Shown here one piece after another: positions 8,544-18,303 of a DNA stretch of 64,000 nucleotides. Under the pieces are notes generated by a model, which made no database searches, was not told the DNA's origin, and was given only the letters and a program-made list of their open reading frames with translations. The position numbers and the translations under genes were made by a program. Source of the stretch: Alistipes sp. (GTDB lineage Bacteria > Bacteroidota > Bacteroidia > Bacteroidales > Rikenellaceae); NCBI GenBank assembly GCA_017624955.1, contig JAGAMA010000019.1, forward strand, positions 62,001 through 126,000, in the 5' to 3' direction. The first letter of the stretch is position 1. The number at the start of each line of letters is the position of its first letter.

Positions 8544-9422
8544 TTAAAAGTCCAAGCCGAAGCTGATGCTGTAGGTGTTGCGCAGCGGGGTATCCTTCTT
8601 GGCCATCAGGTAGGCAAAATCGACACGGATATGCAGCAGGCGCACGCCCACACCTACCGACCCGAACGAGGGGTAGTAGGCCGTTCGTTCGCCCACATGG
8701 TAGCCAGCGCGTAAGCAAATGAGCTGCATGAGGTTATACTCGGCACCTAAAGCAGCTTGGAAGCCACGCACCGAGGAGGGCGTAAAGTAGTATCCCACAT
8801 CACAACCCACGGTCAGCTGATGCTGATCCGAGAAGAAGGTTTCAAGTGCCGCGCCGACCTTCAAATCCATCGGCAGCGACAGATCCGACCCATCGAGGAA
8901 GCCGCCCAGGTTGGCTATTTTGGCACCCAGGCGCAGGGTCGAGTAGCGCTTCCAACTCGCAATGGGCTGCTCGTAGGCCACCGAAAGATCCACCGAGAGG
9001 GCATCGCTCGTCTCCTCATAGCGCTTCAGGTGCATATAACGCCCCACGGTAGCCACAGCCACCCGCTCGCCCAAACGGCGCGTATAGCCCAGATCGAGTG
9101 CCGAATCGTGGTTGCCCTTCTCGCGCAGATACTGGCGCCAGCCGAGTTGCAGCGTATTCATCCGATCGAAGCGCCAATAGCCCGAGATGCCGTAATAGTC
9201 GAAGTCGGTCTGGCCGTAGTAGGAGGCCGAGAGCTTTGCCGGAAAGCGCGAAAAAGCGGTTTGTGCCGCATTGTTAAAGAGGGCATGCGTGTCCGACGAA
9301 ATGGCCATCGTAACACCGCCCATACCGAGCGACTGGGCATCAATGGTCGGCATGGCCGACTCCTGAGCCTGTGTCGTCGAGAGCGCCAGAAGCGCAGCAA
9401 GGGTAACCAAGAGCTGTTTCAT
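8544..9422 (-). CDS. PorV/PorQ-like outer-membrane barrel protein
   Basis: 292 residues with signal peptide MKQLLVTLAALLALSTTQA. The mature start, with AQSLGMGGVTMA and LFNNAAQTAF, is the typical opening of the PorV/PorQ/FadL-like barrels of Bacteroidota, followed by regular beta strands and a terminal Phe. PorQ-type proteins assist type IX secretion in gliding or oral species; no other type IX gene is visible here, so the role is open. I start at 9422 because a signal peptide begins there; the frame stays open far upstream through the antisense of glyA but that part is not coding. A -7 element lies only five bases before this ATG. Confidence 0.82.
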   Translation of the reverse strand: MKQLLVTLAALLALSTTQAQESAMPTIDAQSLGMGGVTMAISSDTHALFNNAAQTAFSRFPAKLSASYYGQTDFDYYGISGYWRFDRMNTLQLGWRQYLREKGNHDSALDLGYTRRLGERVAVATVGRYMHLKRYEETSDALSVDLSVAYEQPIASWKRYSTLRLGAKIANLGGFLDGSDLSLPMDLKVGAALETFFSDQHQLTVGCDVGYYFTPSSVRGFQAALGAEYNLMQLICLRAGYHVGERTAYYPSFGSVGVGVRLLHIRVDFAYLMAKKDTPLRNTYSISFGLDF

Positions 9423-9427
9423 GGGAA

Positions 9428-9454
9428 CAAAGATAGTAAAAAGCGGGCCACAAA
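9428..9454 (-). promoter_or_regulatory. Probable promoter of the PorV/PorQ-like gene, very close to its start codon
   Basis: Minus-strand TATCTTTG (plus 9428-9435) with a TTTG (plus CAAA 9451-9454) at a short 15-base spacing. The -7 box ends five bases before the ATG, implying a leaderless or almost leaderless message if this is the only promoter. Confidence 0.5.
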
Positions 9455-9521
9455 CGACCAACTGTGTAATCTTTGTCGAAAAATTCCCCATTTTTGGCGC
9501 ATTTCTTTCCCAATTCCTTTG

Positions 9522-9529
9522 TATCTTTG
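9522..9529 (+). promoter_or_regulatory. -7 element of glyA
   Basis: TATCTTTG, a perfect TAnnTTTG, 40 bases before the glyA start. The -33 box is not obvious at standard spacing. Confidence 0.6.
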
Positions 9530-9569
9530 GCTTCGGGAAAAAGTATAAACCAAAAAACAGAGTGATATC

Positions 9570-10850
9570 ATGAAAAAAGATGCAGTTGTTTTTGACCTGA
9601 TCGAGCGTGAGCGCAGCCGCCAGATGCACGGCATCGAGCTGATCGCATCGGAGAACTTCGTTAGCGACGAGGTGATGCAGGCCATGGGGTCGGTCCTGAC
9701 AAATAAGTATGCCGAGGGCTATCCCGCAGCGCGCTACTACGGCGGTTGCGAGGTGGTGGACGAGGTGGAGAAGCTCGCCATCGAGCGCATTTGCAAGCTC
9801 TACGGCGCAGCATACGCCAACGTACAGCCCCACTCGGGTGCCCAGGCCAACATGGCCGTATTCTTTGCCGTGATGCAGCCCGGCGACACCTTCCTGGGTC
9901 TTGACCTGGCACACGGCGGCCACCTGTCGCACGGCTCGCTCGTGAACTTCTCGGGCAAATATTTCAAAGCCGTGGGCTACCAGCTCAACGAGGCTACGGG
10001 CACGATCGACTACGACCAGATGGAGGCCCTGGCCATGGAGCACAAGCCCAAGCTGATCGTGGGTGGTGCTTCGGCCTATTCGCGCGAGTGGGATTACAAG
10101 CGCATGCGCGAGATCGCCGATAAGGTGGGCGCACTGCTGATGATCGACATGGCCCACACGGCCGGTCTGATTGCCGCAGGTCTCTTGGAGAACCCCGTGA
10201 AGTATGCCCACATCGTCACCTCGACGACCCACAAGACCCTGCGCGGCCCGCGTGGCGGTATTATCCTCATGGGCGAGGATTTCGACAATCCGTGGGGTCT
10301 GACTACGCCGAAGGGTGTCGTGAAGAAGATGTCGCAGCTGATCAACTCGGCCGTATTCCCCGGCATCCAGGGTGGTCCGCTCGAGCATGTGATTGCCGCC
10401 AAGGCTGTTGCCTTCGGCGAGGCCCTCGAGCCGAGCTATGTGGAGTACCAGACGCAGGTGAAGAAGAACGCTGCAGCGATGGCCGAGGCCTTTGTAAAGC
10501 GTGGTTACAAGATCGTTTCGGGCGGTACGGACAACCACCTGATGCTGGTCGATCTGCGCACGAAGTTCCCCGAGCTGACGGGTAAACTGGCCGAGAAGTG
10601 CCTGGTAGCTGCCGACATTACGACCAACAAGAACATGGTGCCGTTCGATTCGCGTTCGGCCTTCCAGACCTCGGGTCTGCGTTTCGGTACGCCGGCTATC
10701 ACGACGCGCGGACTGAAGGAGGAGCAGATGGAGTACATCGTTGAGCTTATCGACCGCGTACTGCACGATCCCGAGAACGAGGAGAACATCGCCGCCGTAC
10801 GCAAGGATGTCAATGCGCTGATGGAGAACTACCCGCTCTTTGCGTGGTAA
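9570..10850 (+). CDS. glyA: Serine hydroxymethyltransferase
   Basis: PLP enzyme that converts serine and tetrahydrofolate to glycine and methylene-tetrahydrofolate, the main source of one-carbon units. 426 residues, normal length. Visible signatures: [48 protein letters not shown], and [13 protein letters not shown] with the PLP lysine at 222. It is monocistronic, with its own -7 element and a strong shared terminator downstream. Confidence 0.98.
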   Translation: MKKDAVVFDLIERERSRQMHGIELIASENFVSDEVMQAMGSVLTNKYAEGYPAARYYGGCEVVDEVEKLAIERICKLYGAAYANVQPHSGAQANMAVFFAVMQPGDTFLGLDLAHGGHLSHGSLVNFSGKYFKAVGYQLNEATGTIDYDQMEALAMEHKPKLIVGGASAYSREWDYKRMREIADKVGALLMIDMAHTAGLIAAGLLENPVKYAHIVTSTTHKTLRGPRGGIILMGEDFDNPWGLTTPKGVVKKMSQLINSAVFPGIQGGPLEHVIAAKAVAFGEALEPSYVEYQTQVKKNAAAMAEAFVKRGYKIVSGGTDNHLMLVDLRTKFPELTGKLAEKCLVAADITTNKNMVPFDSRSAFQTSGLRFGTPAITTRGLKEEQMEYIVELIDRVLHDPENEENIAAVRKDVNALMENYPLFAW

Positions 10851-10876
10851 ATCGGTGCGTTGCAAACGAGCAAGCA

Positions 10877-10910
10877 AAAGCGGGAAGAGTGATGCTCTTC
10901 CCGCTTTTTT
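10877..10910. terminator. Bidirectional terminator between glyA and the GH3 gene
   Basis: Stem AAGCGGGAAGAG / CTCTTCCCGCTT followed by a run of T; the A-rich other side lets it also serve the convergent GH3 gene. Confidence 0.88.
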
Positions 10911-13277
10911 TTATTCAATGACCTCGAACGAGCCGTCGAGGCGAATATCCTGCGACGAGGACCCGATCATCACCTCGAAGCATCCGGGCTCGACCACGAA
11001 CCGATTTTCACGATTCCATAGTCCCAGATCCTGCTTATCGAGGCGGAAGGTCACGCGCCGCGACTCCTTCGGGCGGAGGGTGATGCGCTCAAAGCCGCGC
11101 AAGACCTTCGTGTAGGTCGTCACCGAGCTAACGCAATCGTTCAGGTAGAGCTGCACCACCTCGTCACCTGTTCTCTCTCCTGTATTGGTAATGGTGCAAC
11201 TCACCTCAAGCTCCTCCTGAGGGCCAATCTTCGCCTTGGAAATCCGAAGGTCGTCATAGTGGAACGTGGTGTAGCTTAAGCCATATCCGAAGGGATAGAG
11301 CGCACCCGAAATCGAACTTTCGGACGGCACATCGACACCCGGTTTGAAGGGGAAGGCGTAGGGGAGTTGTCCCACCGTTTTGGGGAACGTCACGGGCAGT
11401 TTACCGCCCGGATTGTAGTCGCCAAAGAGCGCCTCGGCAATGGCAAGGCCCATCTTCTCGCCCGGGAACCAGGCATGCAGGATAGCCGGCACATGTGCCT
11501 GGGCATAGTTGATCGTGGCAGCACGGCCATCCACCATGACCAGCACCGTGGGTCGTCCGGCCTTAAGCACCGCCTTCAACAGCTCCTCCTGTCGCCCGGG
11601 AAGTCGCAAATCGGTACGCGAACGACTTTCACGCACGGTACGCTCCGAGCCGCCCAAGACCAGCACTACCACCTCGGAGGCTTGGGCAACCTCCACGGCT
11701 TCGTGCAACAATCGCTCCTCGTCGGTCGTCATGGCGTACTCCATAATTTCGCTCATCGGGAAGTGCGGATCGACAATCTCGCACCCCTTGGCGTAGCGAA
11801 TTTCCGTATTGGGAAGATGTTGTCGCAACCCCTCCAGCACGCTGATAATCGGCGTATTGGCAGGGCCATAGCGGCAAATCAGCTCCTTTACCTCGTCTGC
11901 ATTGGGCCCGATGACGGCCAACGACAAAATCGTTTTATCGAGCGGCAGGAGATTCGCTTCGTTTTTCAGCAGCACGAGCGACTGCCGAGCCGCCTCAAGC
12001 GAGAGAGCCTGATGCGCTTCGCAGTGCACCAGTCGGTCGGCCTCTTCGGGGTCGCCAAGATAGGGGTTGTCAAAGAGCCCGAGTTCAAACTTTACGCGCA
12101 GAATATCGCGCACGCGATCATCAATCGTCCGCTCCGAGATCAACCCCTCCTGCACGGCACGGCGCAGGGGAAGGATAAAATCGGCCGGCGGGGTGAAGTT
12201 GGTGCGAATATTCAGTCCGGCATTGACCGCCTCGGCCACCATCTCCTCGTCGCGCTCGACGATGCGGTGTTTGGTTTTGATAAACTCCACCGCCTCGCTA
12301 TCCGACACCACATATCCGCGGAAGCCCCATCGTTCGCGCAACAGCTCGGTCAGAAAGTAGCGACTGCCCGTAATCGGAATGCCGTCATAATCGTTGTAGG
12401 AGCTCATCACACCCTTGGCTCCGGCCTCCTCGAAGGCCACACGGAAGGGTTCGAGATAGAGCGTGTGCATCTCTCGGGGCGCGACCTTCGGATCGGTGCG
12501 TGTGTCGCCATCGCGCCCTCCAACCGGAACACTATACACGCCAAAATGTTTCGGCGTGGAGACCACACCGCCTCGTTGCAGACCGAGGATCATCTCGCGC
12601 CCCAACTCCGACACCAGGTAAGGATCCTCGCCATAGCACTCCACCACACGCCCCCAACGCGGATCTTGCGCCAGGTCGAGAATCGGCGAATAGATGTTCG
12701 TGTAACCCAGCGCACGCGCCTCGGACGCCTCGACCGCGGCAATTTGGGCAATCAGCTGCCGATTCCAACTCGCCCCCTGCCCGCATTGTGCCGGAAACGA
12801 GGTGGCGCGGTCGTGACAAAGACCGCGAATACCCTCATTCGTAAAATCGACCGGAATACCCAGCCGTGTCTGCTCCACAAACCAGCGTTGCACGGCATGG
12901 CGCGCCTCGACCGAACGGGCGTAAGGGTAGGAGTAGGTCGAGCGGAATTTTCCCAGTCCGTTGTGCTGCTCATCGATGTTGCCGATGCCGTCCTTCCACA
13001 CCTCATTGTGCCATGCAGGGGTGGGCAGGGCATCCTTCAGCACACGACCGCTACCATAGAGGGTCGCCATCTGGGCCGTCTTCTCGTCGAGGGTCATCTG
13101 CCGCAGAAGGTTCTCCACGCGCCGCTCGACAGCTTGTCGCCGATCTTCATAGATATCCCGACGGCCGTTTTTATTCAGGTCGATCCAGCCATCGTGGTAG
13201 ATTTCGGTTTTGGAGGGTTGCGCCTCGACCGACCCCGCAGCGCAGGTCAGCAGGCAAAGCAGCAAAAAGTGTTTCAT
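10911..13277 (-). CDS. Secreted GH3 glycoside hydrolase (beta-glucosidase/beta-xylosidase type)
   Basis: 788 residues with signal peptide MKHFLLLCLLTCAAGSVEA. Domain order is that of BglX-like GH3 enzymes: TIM barrel (about 50-380) with GLCHDRATSFPAQ, QDPRWGRVVECYGEDPYL and TPKHFGVYS; nucleophile Asp326 in YVVSDSEAV; alpha/beta sandwich (about 410-620) with LKNEANLLPL and VLVLGGSERTVRESRSR; and a C-terminal fibronectin-III-like domain (about 680-780). It cuts beta-linked sugars from the non-reducing end in the periplasm. Substrate (glucoside, xyloside or other) cannot be decided. No polysaccharide utilisation locus surrounds it. Confidence 0.93.
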   Translation of the reverse strand: MKHFLLLCLLTCAAGSVEAQPSKTEIYHDGWIDLNKNGRRDIYEDRRQAVERRVENLLRQMTLDEKTAQMATLYGSGRVLKDALPTPAWHNEVWKDGIGNIDEQHNGLGKFRSTYSYPYARSVEARHAVQRWFVEQTRLGIPVDFTNEGIRGLCHDRATSFPAQCGQGASWNRQLIAQIAAVEASEARALGYTNIYSPILDLAQDPRWGRVVECYGEDPYLVSELGREMILGLQRGGVVSTPKHFGVYSVPVGGRDGDTRTDPKVAPREMHTLYLEPFRVAFEEAGAKGVMSSYNDYDGIPITGSRYFLTELLRERWGFRGYVVSDSEAVEFIKTKHRIVERDEEMVAEAVNAGLNIRTNFTPPADFILPLRRAVQEGLISERTIDDRVRDILRVKFELGLFDNPYLGDPEEADRLVHCEAHQALSLEAARQSLVLLKNEANLLPLDKTILSLAVIGPNADEVKELICRYGPANTPIISVLEGLRQHLPNTEIRYAKGCEIVDPHFPMSEIMEYAMTTDEERLLHEAVEVAQASEVVVLVLGGSERTVRESRSRTDLRLPGRQEELLKAVLKAGRPTVLVMVDGRAATINYAQAHVPAILHAWFPGEKMGLAIAEALFGDYNPGGKLPVTFPKTVGQLPYAFPFKPGVDVPSESSISGALYPFGYGLSYTTFHYDDLRISKAKIGPQEELEVSCTITNTGERTGDEVVQLYLNDCVSSVTTYTKVLRGFERITLRPKESRRVTFRLDKQDLGLWNRENRFVVEPGCFEVMIGSSSQDIRLDGSFEVIE

Positions 13278-13299
13278 CGGAGTTCGGGTTCTATTTCTA

Positions 13300-13307
13300 C
13301 AAATGTA
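13300..13307 (-). promoter_or_regulatory. Probable -7 element of the GH3 gene
   Basis: Plus-strand CAAATGTA, minus TACATTTG, fits TAnnTTTG and lies 22 bases before the start codon at 13277. Confidence 0.5.
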
Positions 13308-13312
13308 CGAAA

Positions 13313-13348
13313 AAAGAGCGAAAAGACAAGGCTGTCTCTTCGCTCTTT
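13313..13348 (-). terminator. Terminator after the M20 dipeptidase gene
   Basis: Stem AAAGAGCGAA / TTCGCTCTTT extended by GACA/TGTC, with a T run on the minus strand. Confidence 0.75.
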
Positions 13349-13368
13349 GGCTGTTCGGCTCTACAATT

Positions 13369-14727
13369 TTAGGCGAAATACTTATAGAAATAAGGTATCG
13401 TCTCCACGCCCTTGTAGAATTGGTTCAGGCCGTAGCTCTCGTTGGGCGAGTGGATGGCATCCTCCTGCAGGCCGAAACCGATGAGCAGCGACTTGATGCC
13501 CAAGATTGCCTCAAAGCCACTGATGATGGGAATCGAACCGCCCGAATAGAAGGGGAGGGGCTTTTTGCCGAAGGTGGTCAGGATGGCCTTCTCGGCGGCC
13601 TTATAAGCCGGCATATCGGTCGGAGCCACATAGGGCTGACCGCCGTGCAGCGACTTAACAACCACCTTTACGCTCTTCGGGGCAATCGCCTTGAAGTGCT
13701 TCTCGAAGAGCTTGGCAATCTCCTTGTGATCCTGATCGGGCACGAGGCGCATCGAGATCTTGGCCGAGGCCTTCGACGGGATGACCGTCTTCGTTCCTTC
13801 GCCCGTGTAACCGCCCCAAATACCGTTCACATCGAGCGAGGGGCGAACGCCCGTGCGCTCAATGGTCGTATAGCCGGCCTCGCCCTCCACAGCACCAATC
13901 TCCAGCGACTGCTTGTATTTGCGCAGGCAGAAGGGGGCTTTGTTGAAGGCTTTACGCTCGGCAGTGGTCAGCTCGCGCACCTTGTCGTAGAAGCCGGGGA
14001 TCGTGATGCGTCCCTCGTCATCCACCAGCTGGTTGATCAGACGAGCCAGCACATTGGCCGGATTGGCCACCGCGCCACCAAACAGGCCCGAGTGCAGGTC
14101 CTTATTCGGGCCCGTTACCTCGACCTCCATGTAGGCCAGACCGCGCAGACCGCAGGTAATCGAGGGCTGCTCCATCGAGATCATCGAGGTATCCGACACG
14201 AGGATAATATCGGCCTTCAAGAGCTTCTTATTCTTGGCGCAGAAGCCGTAGAGGCTGGGCGAGCCGATCTCCTCCTCGCCCTCCAACATGAATTTCACGT
14301 TGCACGGGAGCGAATCCGTGGCACACAGCGCCTCGAAAGCCTTGGCGTGCATAAAGAGCTGCCCCTTATCGTCATCGGCGCCTCGGCCCCAGATGCGGCC
14401 ATCCTTTACCACGGGTTCGAAGGGCTCCGTACGCCACTCCTCCTTGGGATCGACGGGCATCACATCGTAGTGACCGTAAACCAACACCGTCTTGGCCTTC
14501 GGATCGATGATTTTCTCGGCATACACCACGGGGTTACCCTCCGTGGGCATCACCTCGGCACGATCGGCACCCGCCTTGACGAGCGAGGCGGCCAGCCACT
14601 CGGCACAACGTACCATGTCGGGCTTATGGGCAGCGATGGCGCTGATCGAAGGGATGCGCAACAGTTCGAACAACTCCTCCAGGAAGCGCTCCTTGTTGGC
14701 TTCAATATAGGCTTGTACTTTTTCCAT
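13369..14727 (-). CDS. M20 family metallo-dipeptidase
   Basis: 452-residue zinc peptidase. Metal and catalytic residues are visible: GHYDVMPVDP (His86, Asp88), WGRGADDDKGQ (bridging Asp near 118), and the Glu pair of MLEGEEEIGSPS (151-152), followed by the small lid domain and a GGSIPII turn near the end. The start is the ATG at 14727; an earlier in-frame start adds nine residues that overlap the glmM end. It lies 14 bases after glmM and shares its transcript. Typical role: cleavage of dipeptides in the cytoplasm. Confidence 0.93.
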   Translation of the reverse strand: MEKVQAYIEANKERFLEELFELLRIPSISAIAAHKPDMVRCAEWLAASLVKAGADRAEVMPTEGNPVVYAEKIIDPKAKTVLVYGHYDVMPVDPKEEWRTEPFEPVVKDGRIWGRGADDDKGQLFMHAKAFEALCATDSLPCNVKFMLEGEEEIGSPSLYGFCAKNKKLLKADIILVSDTSMISMEQPSITCGLRGLAYMEVEVTGPNKDLHSGLFGGAVANPANVLARLINQLVDDEGRITIPGFYDKVRELTTAERKAFNKAPFCLRKYKQSLEIGAVEGEAGYTTIERTGVRPSLDVNGIWGGYTGEGTKTVIPSKASAKISMRLVPDQDHKEIAKLFEKHFKAIAPKSVKVVVKSLHGGQPYVAPTDMPAYKAAEKAILTTFGKKPLPFYSGGSIPIISGFEAILGIKSLLIGFGLQEDAIHSPNESYGLNQFYKGVETIPYFYKYFA

Positions 14728-14741
14728 ATTATATACGAGTT

Positions 14742-16133
14742 TTACAGGTTGCAAATCGCTTTAATTTCGGCAATGAATCGCTCGGCCAACTGATCTGCCT
14801 CGGCTTGCGATTTTGCCTCCGTGTAGACACGGATAATCGGCTCGGTATTCGACTTGCGCAGGTGTACCCAATTCTCCGCAAAATCAATTTTCACGCCGTC
14901 GATATCGGTCACATTCTCATTTGAATAACGCTCCTTCATCTCAACCAGCACTTTATCCACATCAATCGCGGGCGTAAGCTCGATTTTGTTCTTCGATGCG
15001 AAGTAGGCGGGAAGCTCTGCGCGCAGCTCGGTCATCGTCTTGTTGAGCTTGGCAAAATAGGTCAAAAAGAGGGCGACACCCACCAGCGCATCACGGCCGT
15101 AATGCAGCTCGGGATAGATCACTCCGCCATTGCCCTCGCCACCGATCACGGCACCTACCTCCTTCATCTTCGTCGTCACGTTTACCTCGCCCACAGCGGC
15201 TGCCGTATAGCTGCCACCCAAGGCCTCCGTCACATCGCGCAAGGCACGCGACGAGGAGAGGTTCGACACCGTAGCGCCCGCACCAAACTCCTTCAGGATG
15301 TACTGCGACACGGCAACGAGCGTATACTCCTCACCAAACATCACGCCATTCTCCATGATAAAGGCCAGACGATCCACATCGGGATCGACCACCACACCCA
15401 GGTCGGCCTTCTCCTTCACGACCGCCTCGCAGATCTCCGTCAGGTTCTCGGCCAGCGGCTCGGGATTATGGGCAAACTCGCCCGTGGGGTCGCAGTTCAG
15501 CTCCACGACCTCGCAACCCAGCTCGCGCAACAAGGCAGGGATCACCACGCCACCCACCGAATTGACGGCATCGACCACCACGCGGAATTTGCGCGCCTTG
15601 ACAGCCTCGACATCTACGCCCTTGAGTGTCAGCACCTGGCGGATATGTTCCTCGTTGAAGTCCGAGACCTCCTCCATCTTGCCGATCTCGTTGATCGTGG
15701 GGTAGTTGTAACCCACCTCCTCGGCCATGGCAAGCACCTCTTTACCCTTCACATCCGAGAGGAATTCGCCGGCGCTGTTCAGCAGCTTCAGGGCGTTCCA
15801 TTGACGGGGGTTGTGCGATGCAGTGATGATAATACCGCCATCGGCACGCTTTGTGATGACTGCCATCTCGGTACCCGGCGTGGTGCAGAGCCCCACATCG
15901 ATCACATCGGCACCCGAGGCGAGCAGCGTACCCACCACCAGATCGCGCACCAACTCGCCCGACAGACGGGCATCGCGACCCACCACGATACGCACCTTAC
16001 GACCCGGATTACGCTCGGCAATCAGGCGTGTATAGGCAGTTGTAAATTTTACGACATCAATCGGCGTGAGATTCTCGCCTTGAGGGCCTCCGATCGTACC
16101 ACGGATACCCGAAATAGATTTGATGAGTGTCAT
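14742..16133 (-). CDS. glmM: Phosphoglucosamine mutase
   Basis: Makes glucosamine-1-phosphate from glucosamine-6-phosphate for UDP-GlcNAc, peptidoglycan and lipopolysaccharide. 463 residues in the four-domain phosphohexomutase layout: the phosphoserine loop TASHNPRQWNALK (Ser106), metal loop DPDVDRL, sugar-binding GGEGNGGVIYPE, and the phosphate-binding RKSNTEPIIRVYTEA near the C-terminus. GlmM is preferred over phosphomannomutase for its IRGTIGG opening, but archaeal-type GlmM and PMM/PGM are hard to part by eye. First gene of a two-gene operon with the M20 peptidase. Confidence 0.88.
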   Translation of the reverse strand: MTLIKSISGIRGTIGGPQGENLTPIDVVKFTTAYTRLIAERNPGRKVRIVVGRDARLSGELVRDLVVGTLLASGADVIDVGLCTTPGTEMAVITKRADGGIIITASHNPRQWNALKLLNSAGEFLSDVKGKEVLAMAEEVGYNYPTINEIGKMEEVSDFNEEHIRQVLTLKGVDVEAVKARKFRVVVDAVNSVGGVVIPALLRELGCEVVELNCDPTGEFAHNPEPLAENLTEICEAVVKEKADLGVVVDPDVDRLAFIMENGVMFGEEYTLVAVSQYILKEFGAGATVSNLSSSRALRDVTEALGGSYTAAAVGEVNVTTKMKEVGAVIGGEGNGGVIYPELHYGRDALVGVALFLTYFAKLNKTMTELRAELPAYFASKNKIELTPAIDVDKVLVEMKERYSNENVTDIDGVKIDFAENWVHLRKSNTEPIIRVYTEAKSQAEADQLAERFIAEIKAICNL

Positions 16134-16245
16134 GTCAAAAAGGCTTTGATACTTATATTATATGATTTTTTGCTCGGTTTGTTTTGTTATTCGAGGTAAA
16201 ATTAGTACTTTTATGCCAAATATAAAAATAAAAAAACGACTTTCG

Positions 16246-17121
16246 ATGCGCACGATTCCCTCTTCCGAGTTGATTATCAACGATGACGGCTCGATTTTCC
16301 ACCTTCATCTGACGCCCGACCAGCTGGCCGACACGGTAATTTTGGTCGGCGATCCCGGTCGCGTAGCCATGGTTTCGGAGTTTTTCGACGAGGTGGAGTG
16401 CCGCGTCTCGAACCGCGAGTTCAACACCGTAACGGGTCGCTACAAGGGGAAGCGCATGACCGTTCTTTCGACCGGTATCGGCATTGGCAATATCGACATT
16501 TCGGTCACGGAGCTGGATGCCCTGGCCAATATCGACTTCGCCACTCGTCAGGTTAAACCCGACTTTCGCCAACTGACCCTGGTGCGCCTCGGAACGTCGG
16601 GTGCCATTCAGCCCGATATCAAGGTGGGCGAGGTGGTCTTCTCGCGCACATCGCTCGGTTTCGATGGTCTTCTGAACTACTACGCAGGCCGCAACGAGGT
16701 GTGTGATCTGGCGATAGAGAAGGCCTTTGTGGAGCACACGGGATGGAATCCCCAACTGCCCGCGCCCTACTTCATTGATGCCGATAAGACCCTCTTCGAG
16801 CACTTCAAGGATGTCACGCGCGAGGGCATTACGATTGCCGCGCCGGGATTCTACGCACCGCAGGGCCGCTGGGTCAGACTGCAGCCGCAGGATTTGAAGC
16901 TCAACGAGAAGATCGAGTCGTTCGAGTACGAAGGTCGTCGCATCACGAACTTTGAGATGGAGGGCTCGGCCCTGGCCGGCCTGGCTGCCCTGATGGGTCA
17001 CCGTGCCGCCACCATCTGTACGATCATCGCCCAGCGCATTGCGCTCGATGCCTGCACCGACTACAAGCCCTTTGTGCGCAAGATGATCCAGACGGCAATG
17101 GATAAGTTGGCCGCCCTCTAA
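16246..17121 (+). CDS. Nucleoside phosphorylase (uridine phosphorylase family)
   Basis: 291 residues. Splits nucleosides with phosphate for pyrimidine or purine salvage. Signatures: VILVGDPGRVAMVSEFFDE (phosphate loop), LSTGIGIGNIDI, LVRLGTSGAIQPDIKVGEVV, and NFEMEGSALAGLAALMGH. The start at 16246 (MRTIPSSELI) fits the family; in-frame ATGs at 16162 and 16213 lie before or at the likely transcription start near 16219, judged from a TACTTTTA at 16206-16213. Stands 52 bases before dnaN and might be its operon leader. Confidence 0.88.
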   Translation: MRTIPSSELIINDDGSIFHLHLTPDQLADTVILVGDPGRVAMVSEFFDEVECRVSNREFNTVTGRYKGKRMTVLSTGIGIGNIDISVTELDALANIDFATRQVKPDFRQLTLVRLGTSGAIQPDIKVGEVVFSRTSLGFDGLLNYYAGRNEVCDLAIEKAFVEHTGWNPQLPAPYFIDADKTLFEHFKDVTREGITIAAPGFYAPQGRWVRLQPQDLKLNEKIESFEYEGRRITNFEMEGSALAGLAALMGHRAATICTIIAQRIALDACTDYKPFVRKMIQTAMDKLAAL

Positions 17122-17173
17122 CAACCGAAAATTAGAAGCATAAAAGTATAACAAACAAAAAAATAGACAGACA

Positions 17174-18298
17174 ATGAAATTTACTGTATCAAGTTCGGCT
17201 CTGCTTTCGCTGCTGGCTACGACCGGCAAGGTGATCAGCAACAAAAACACCCTTCCCATCCTCGACTACTTCCACATGGAGCTTTCGGGCACGGAGCTCA
17301 AAGTAACCGCTTCGGACCTCGAGACGACCCTCGTAGGCTCGATTCAGGTCGAGAGCGTAGAGAGCGAGGGTACGATTGCCGCCCCCGTAAAGCAGATGCT
17401 CGATTCGCTCAAGGAGTTCCCCGAGCTGCCGCTGACGATTGAGGTGAACGATAAGAATTGGGAGATCAAGATCAGCTGGAAGAGCGGTTCGCTCTCGATC
17501 CCCGGTGCTTCGGCCGTGAGCTATCCCGCCGTGCAGCAGCTGCAGGCCGAGCGCAAGGAGTTGGTGCTCGATGTCGATGTGCTGGTAAACGGTATCAACA
17601 AGACGATCTTCGCCACGGCCGACGATGAGCTTCGTCCCGTGATGAATGGTGTTTACCTGAACCTGCAGCCCGCATCGCTCACCTTCGTAGGTACGGATGC
17701 CCACAAGCTGGTAAAGTACGAGGCCGAGTGCGAGAACGAGGTGGCCGCTTCGTTCATCCTGCCGAAGAAGCCCGCCAACCTGCTGAAGACCGTGTTGCTG
17801 AAGGAGGATGATGCCATCCGCGTTTCGTTCGATTCGAAGAACGCCCGCTTTGAGCTGAAGAACCACACGCTGGTTTGCCGCCTGATCGAGGGTAACTACC
17901 CAAACTACAACGCCGTAATTCCTGCAGCCAACCCCAACAAGCTGCTGGTGGACCGCATCGAGCTCGTAAACGGCATCAAGCGCGTTGCCGTCTGCTCGAA
18001 CCCCACGACGAACCTGATCCGCATGGATATTGCCGACAACAAGATCACGCTCACGGCCCAGGATATCGACTTCTCGATGTCGGCCAACGAGACCATCTCG
18101 TGCAGCTACGAAGGTCAGCCCATGTCGATCGGCTTCAAATCGACCTTCCTGGTGGAGATCCTCTCGAATGTCGATACGCCGACCGTGCTGATCGAGCTGG
18201 CCGATTCGACCCGCGCAGGTGTCTTCAAGCCCGTCTATGACGACAAGCAAAGCTCGACGACGCTCATGCTGTTGATGCCGATGATGATTAACGCATAA
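17174..18298 (+). CDS. dnaN: DNA polymerase III beta sliding clamp
   Basis: 374 residues, the usual length, with three clamp domains. Signatures: NTLPILDYFHMELSG, ATDLETTLVG-like LKVTASDLETTLVG, and a C-terminal clamp end with LMPMM. It encircles DNA and tethers polymerase III and repair proteins. It heads a tight plus-strand cluster: the exonuclease gene follows after five bases. No dnaA is next to it, so this is not the classical origin cluster. Confidence 0.97.
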   Translation: MKFTVSSSALLSLLATTGKVISNKNTLPILDYFHMELSGTELKVTASDLETTLVGSIQVESVESEGTIAAPVKQMLDSLKEFPELPLTIEVNDKNWEIKISWKSGSLSIPGASAVSYPAVQQLQAERKELVLDVDVLVNGINKTIFATADDELRPVMNGVYLNLQPASLTFVGTDAHKLVKYEAECENEVAASFILPKKPANLLKTVLLKEDDAIRVSFDSKNARFELKNHTLVCRLIEGNYPNYNAVIPAANPNKLLVDRIELVNGIKRVAVCSNPTTNLIRMDIADNKITLTAQDIDFSMSANETISCSYEGQPMSIGFKSTFLVEILSNVDTPTVLIELADSTRAGVFKPVYDDKQSSTTLMLLMPMMINA

Positions 18299-18303
18299 AA
18301 CGG

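Noticed and set aside
8544-10877. One minus-strand frame of 777 codons running through the antisense of glyA into the barrel gene
   Set aside because: The barrel gene has its own signal peptide and a -7 box at 9422-9435; the upstream half is the mirror of glyA.
16162-16245. Longer N-terminus for the nucleoside phosphorylase (starts at 16162 or 16213)
   Set aside because: The added residues are basic/hydrophobic and unlike the family, and a probable -7 element at 16206-16213 lies inside them.
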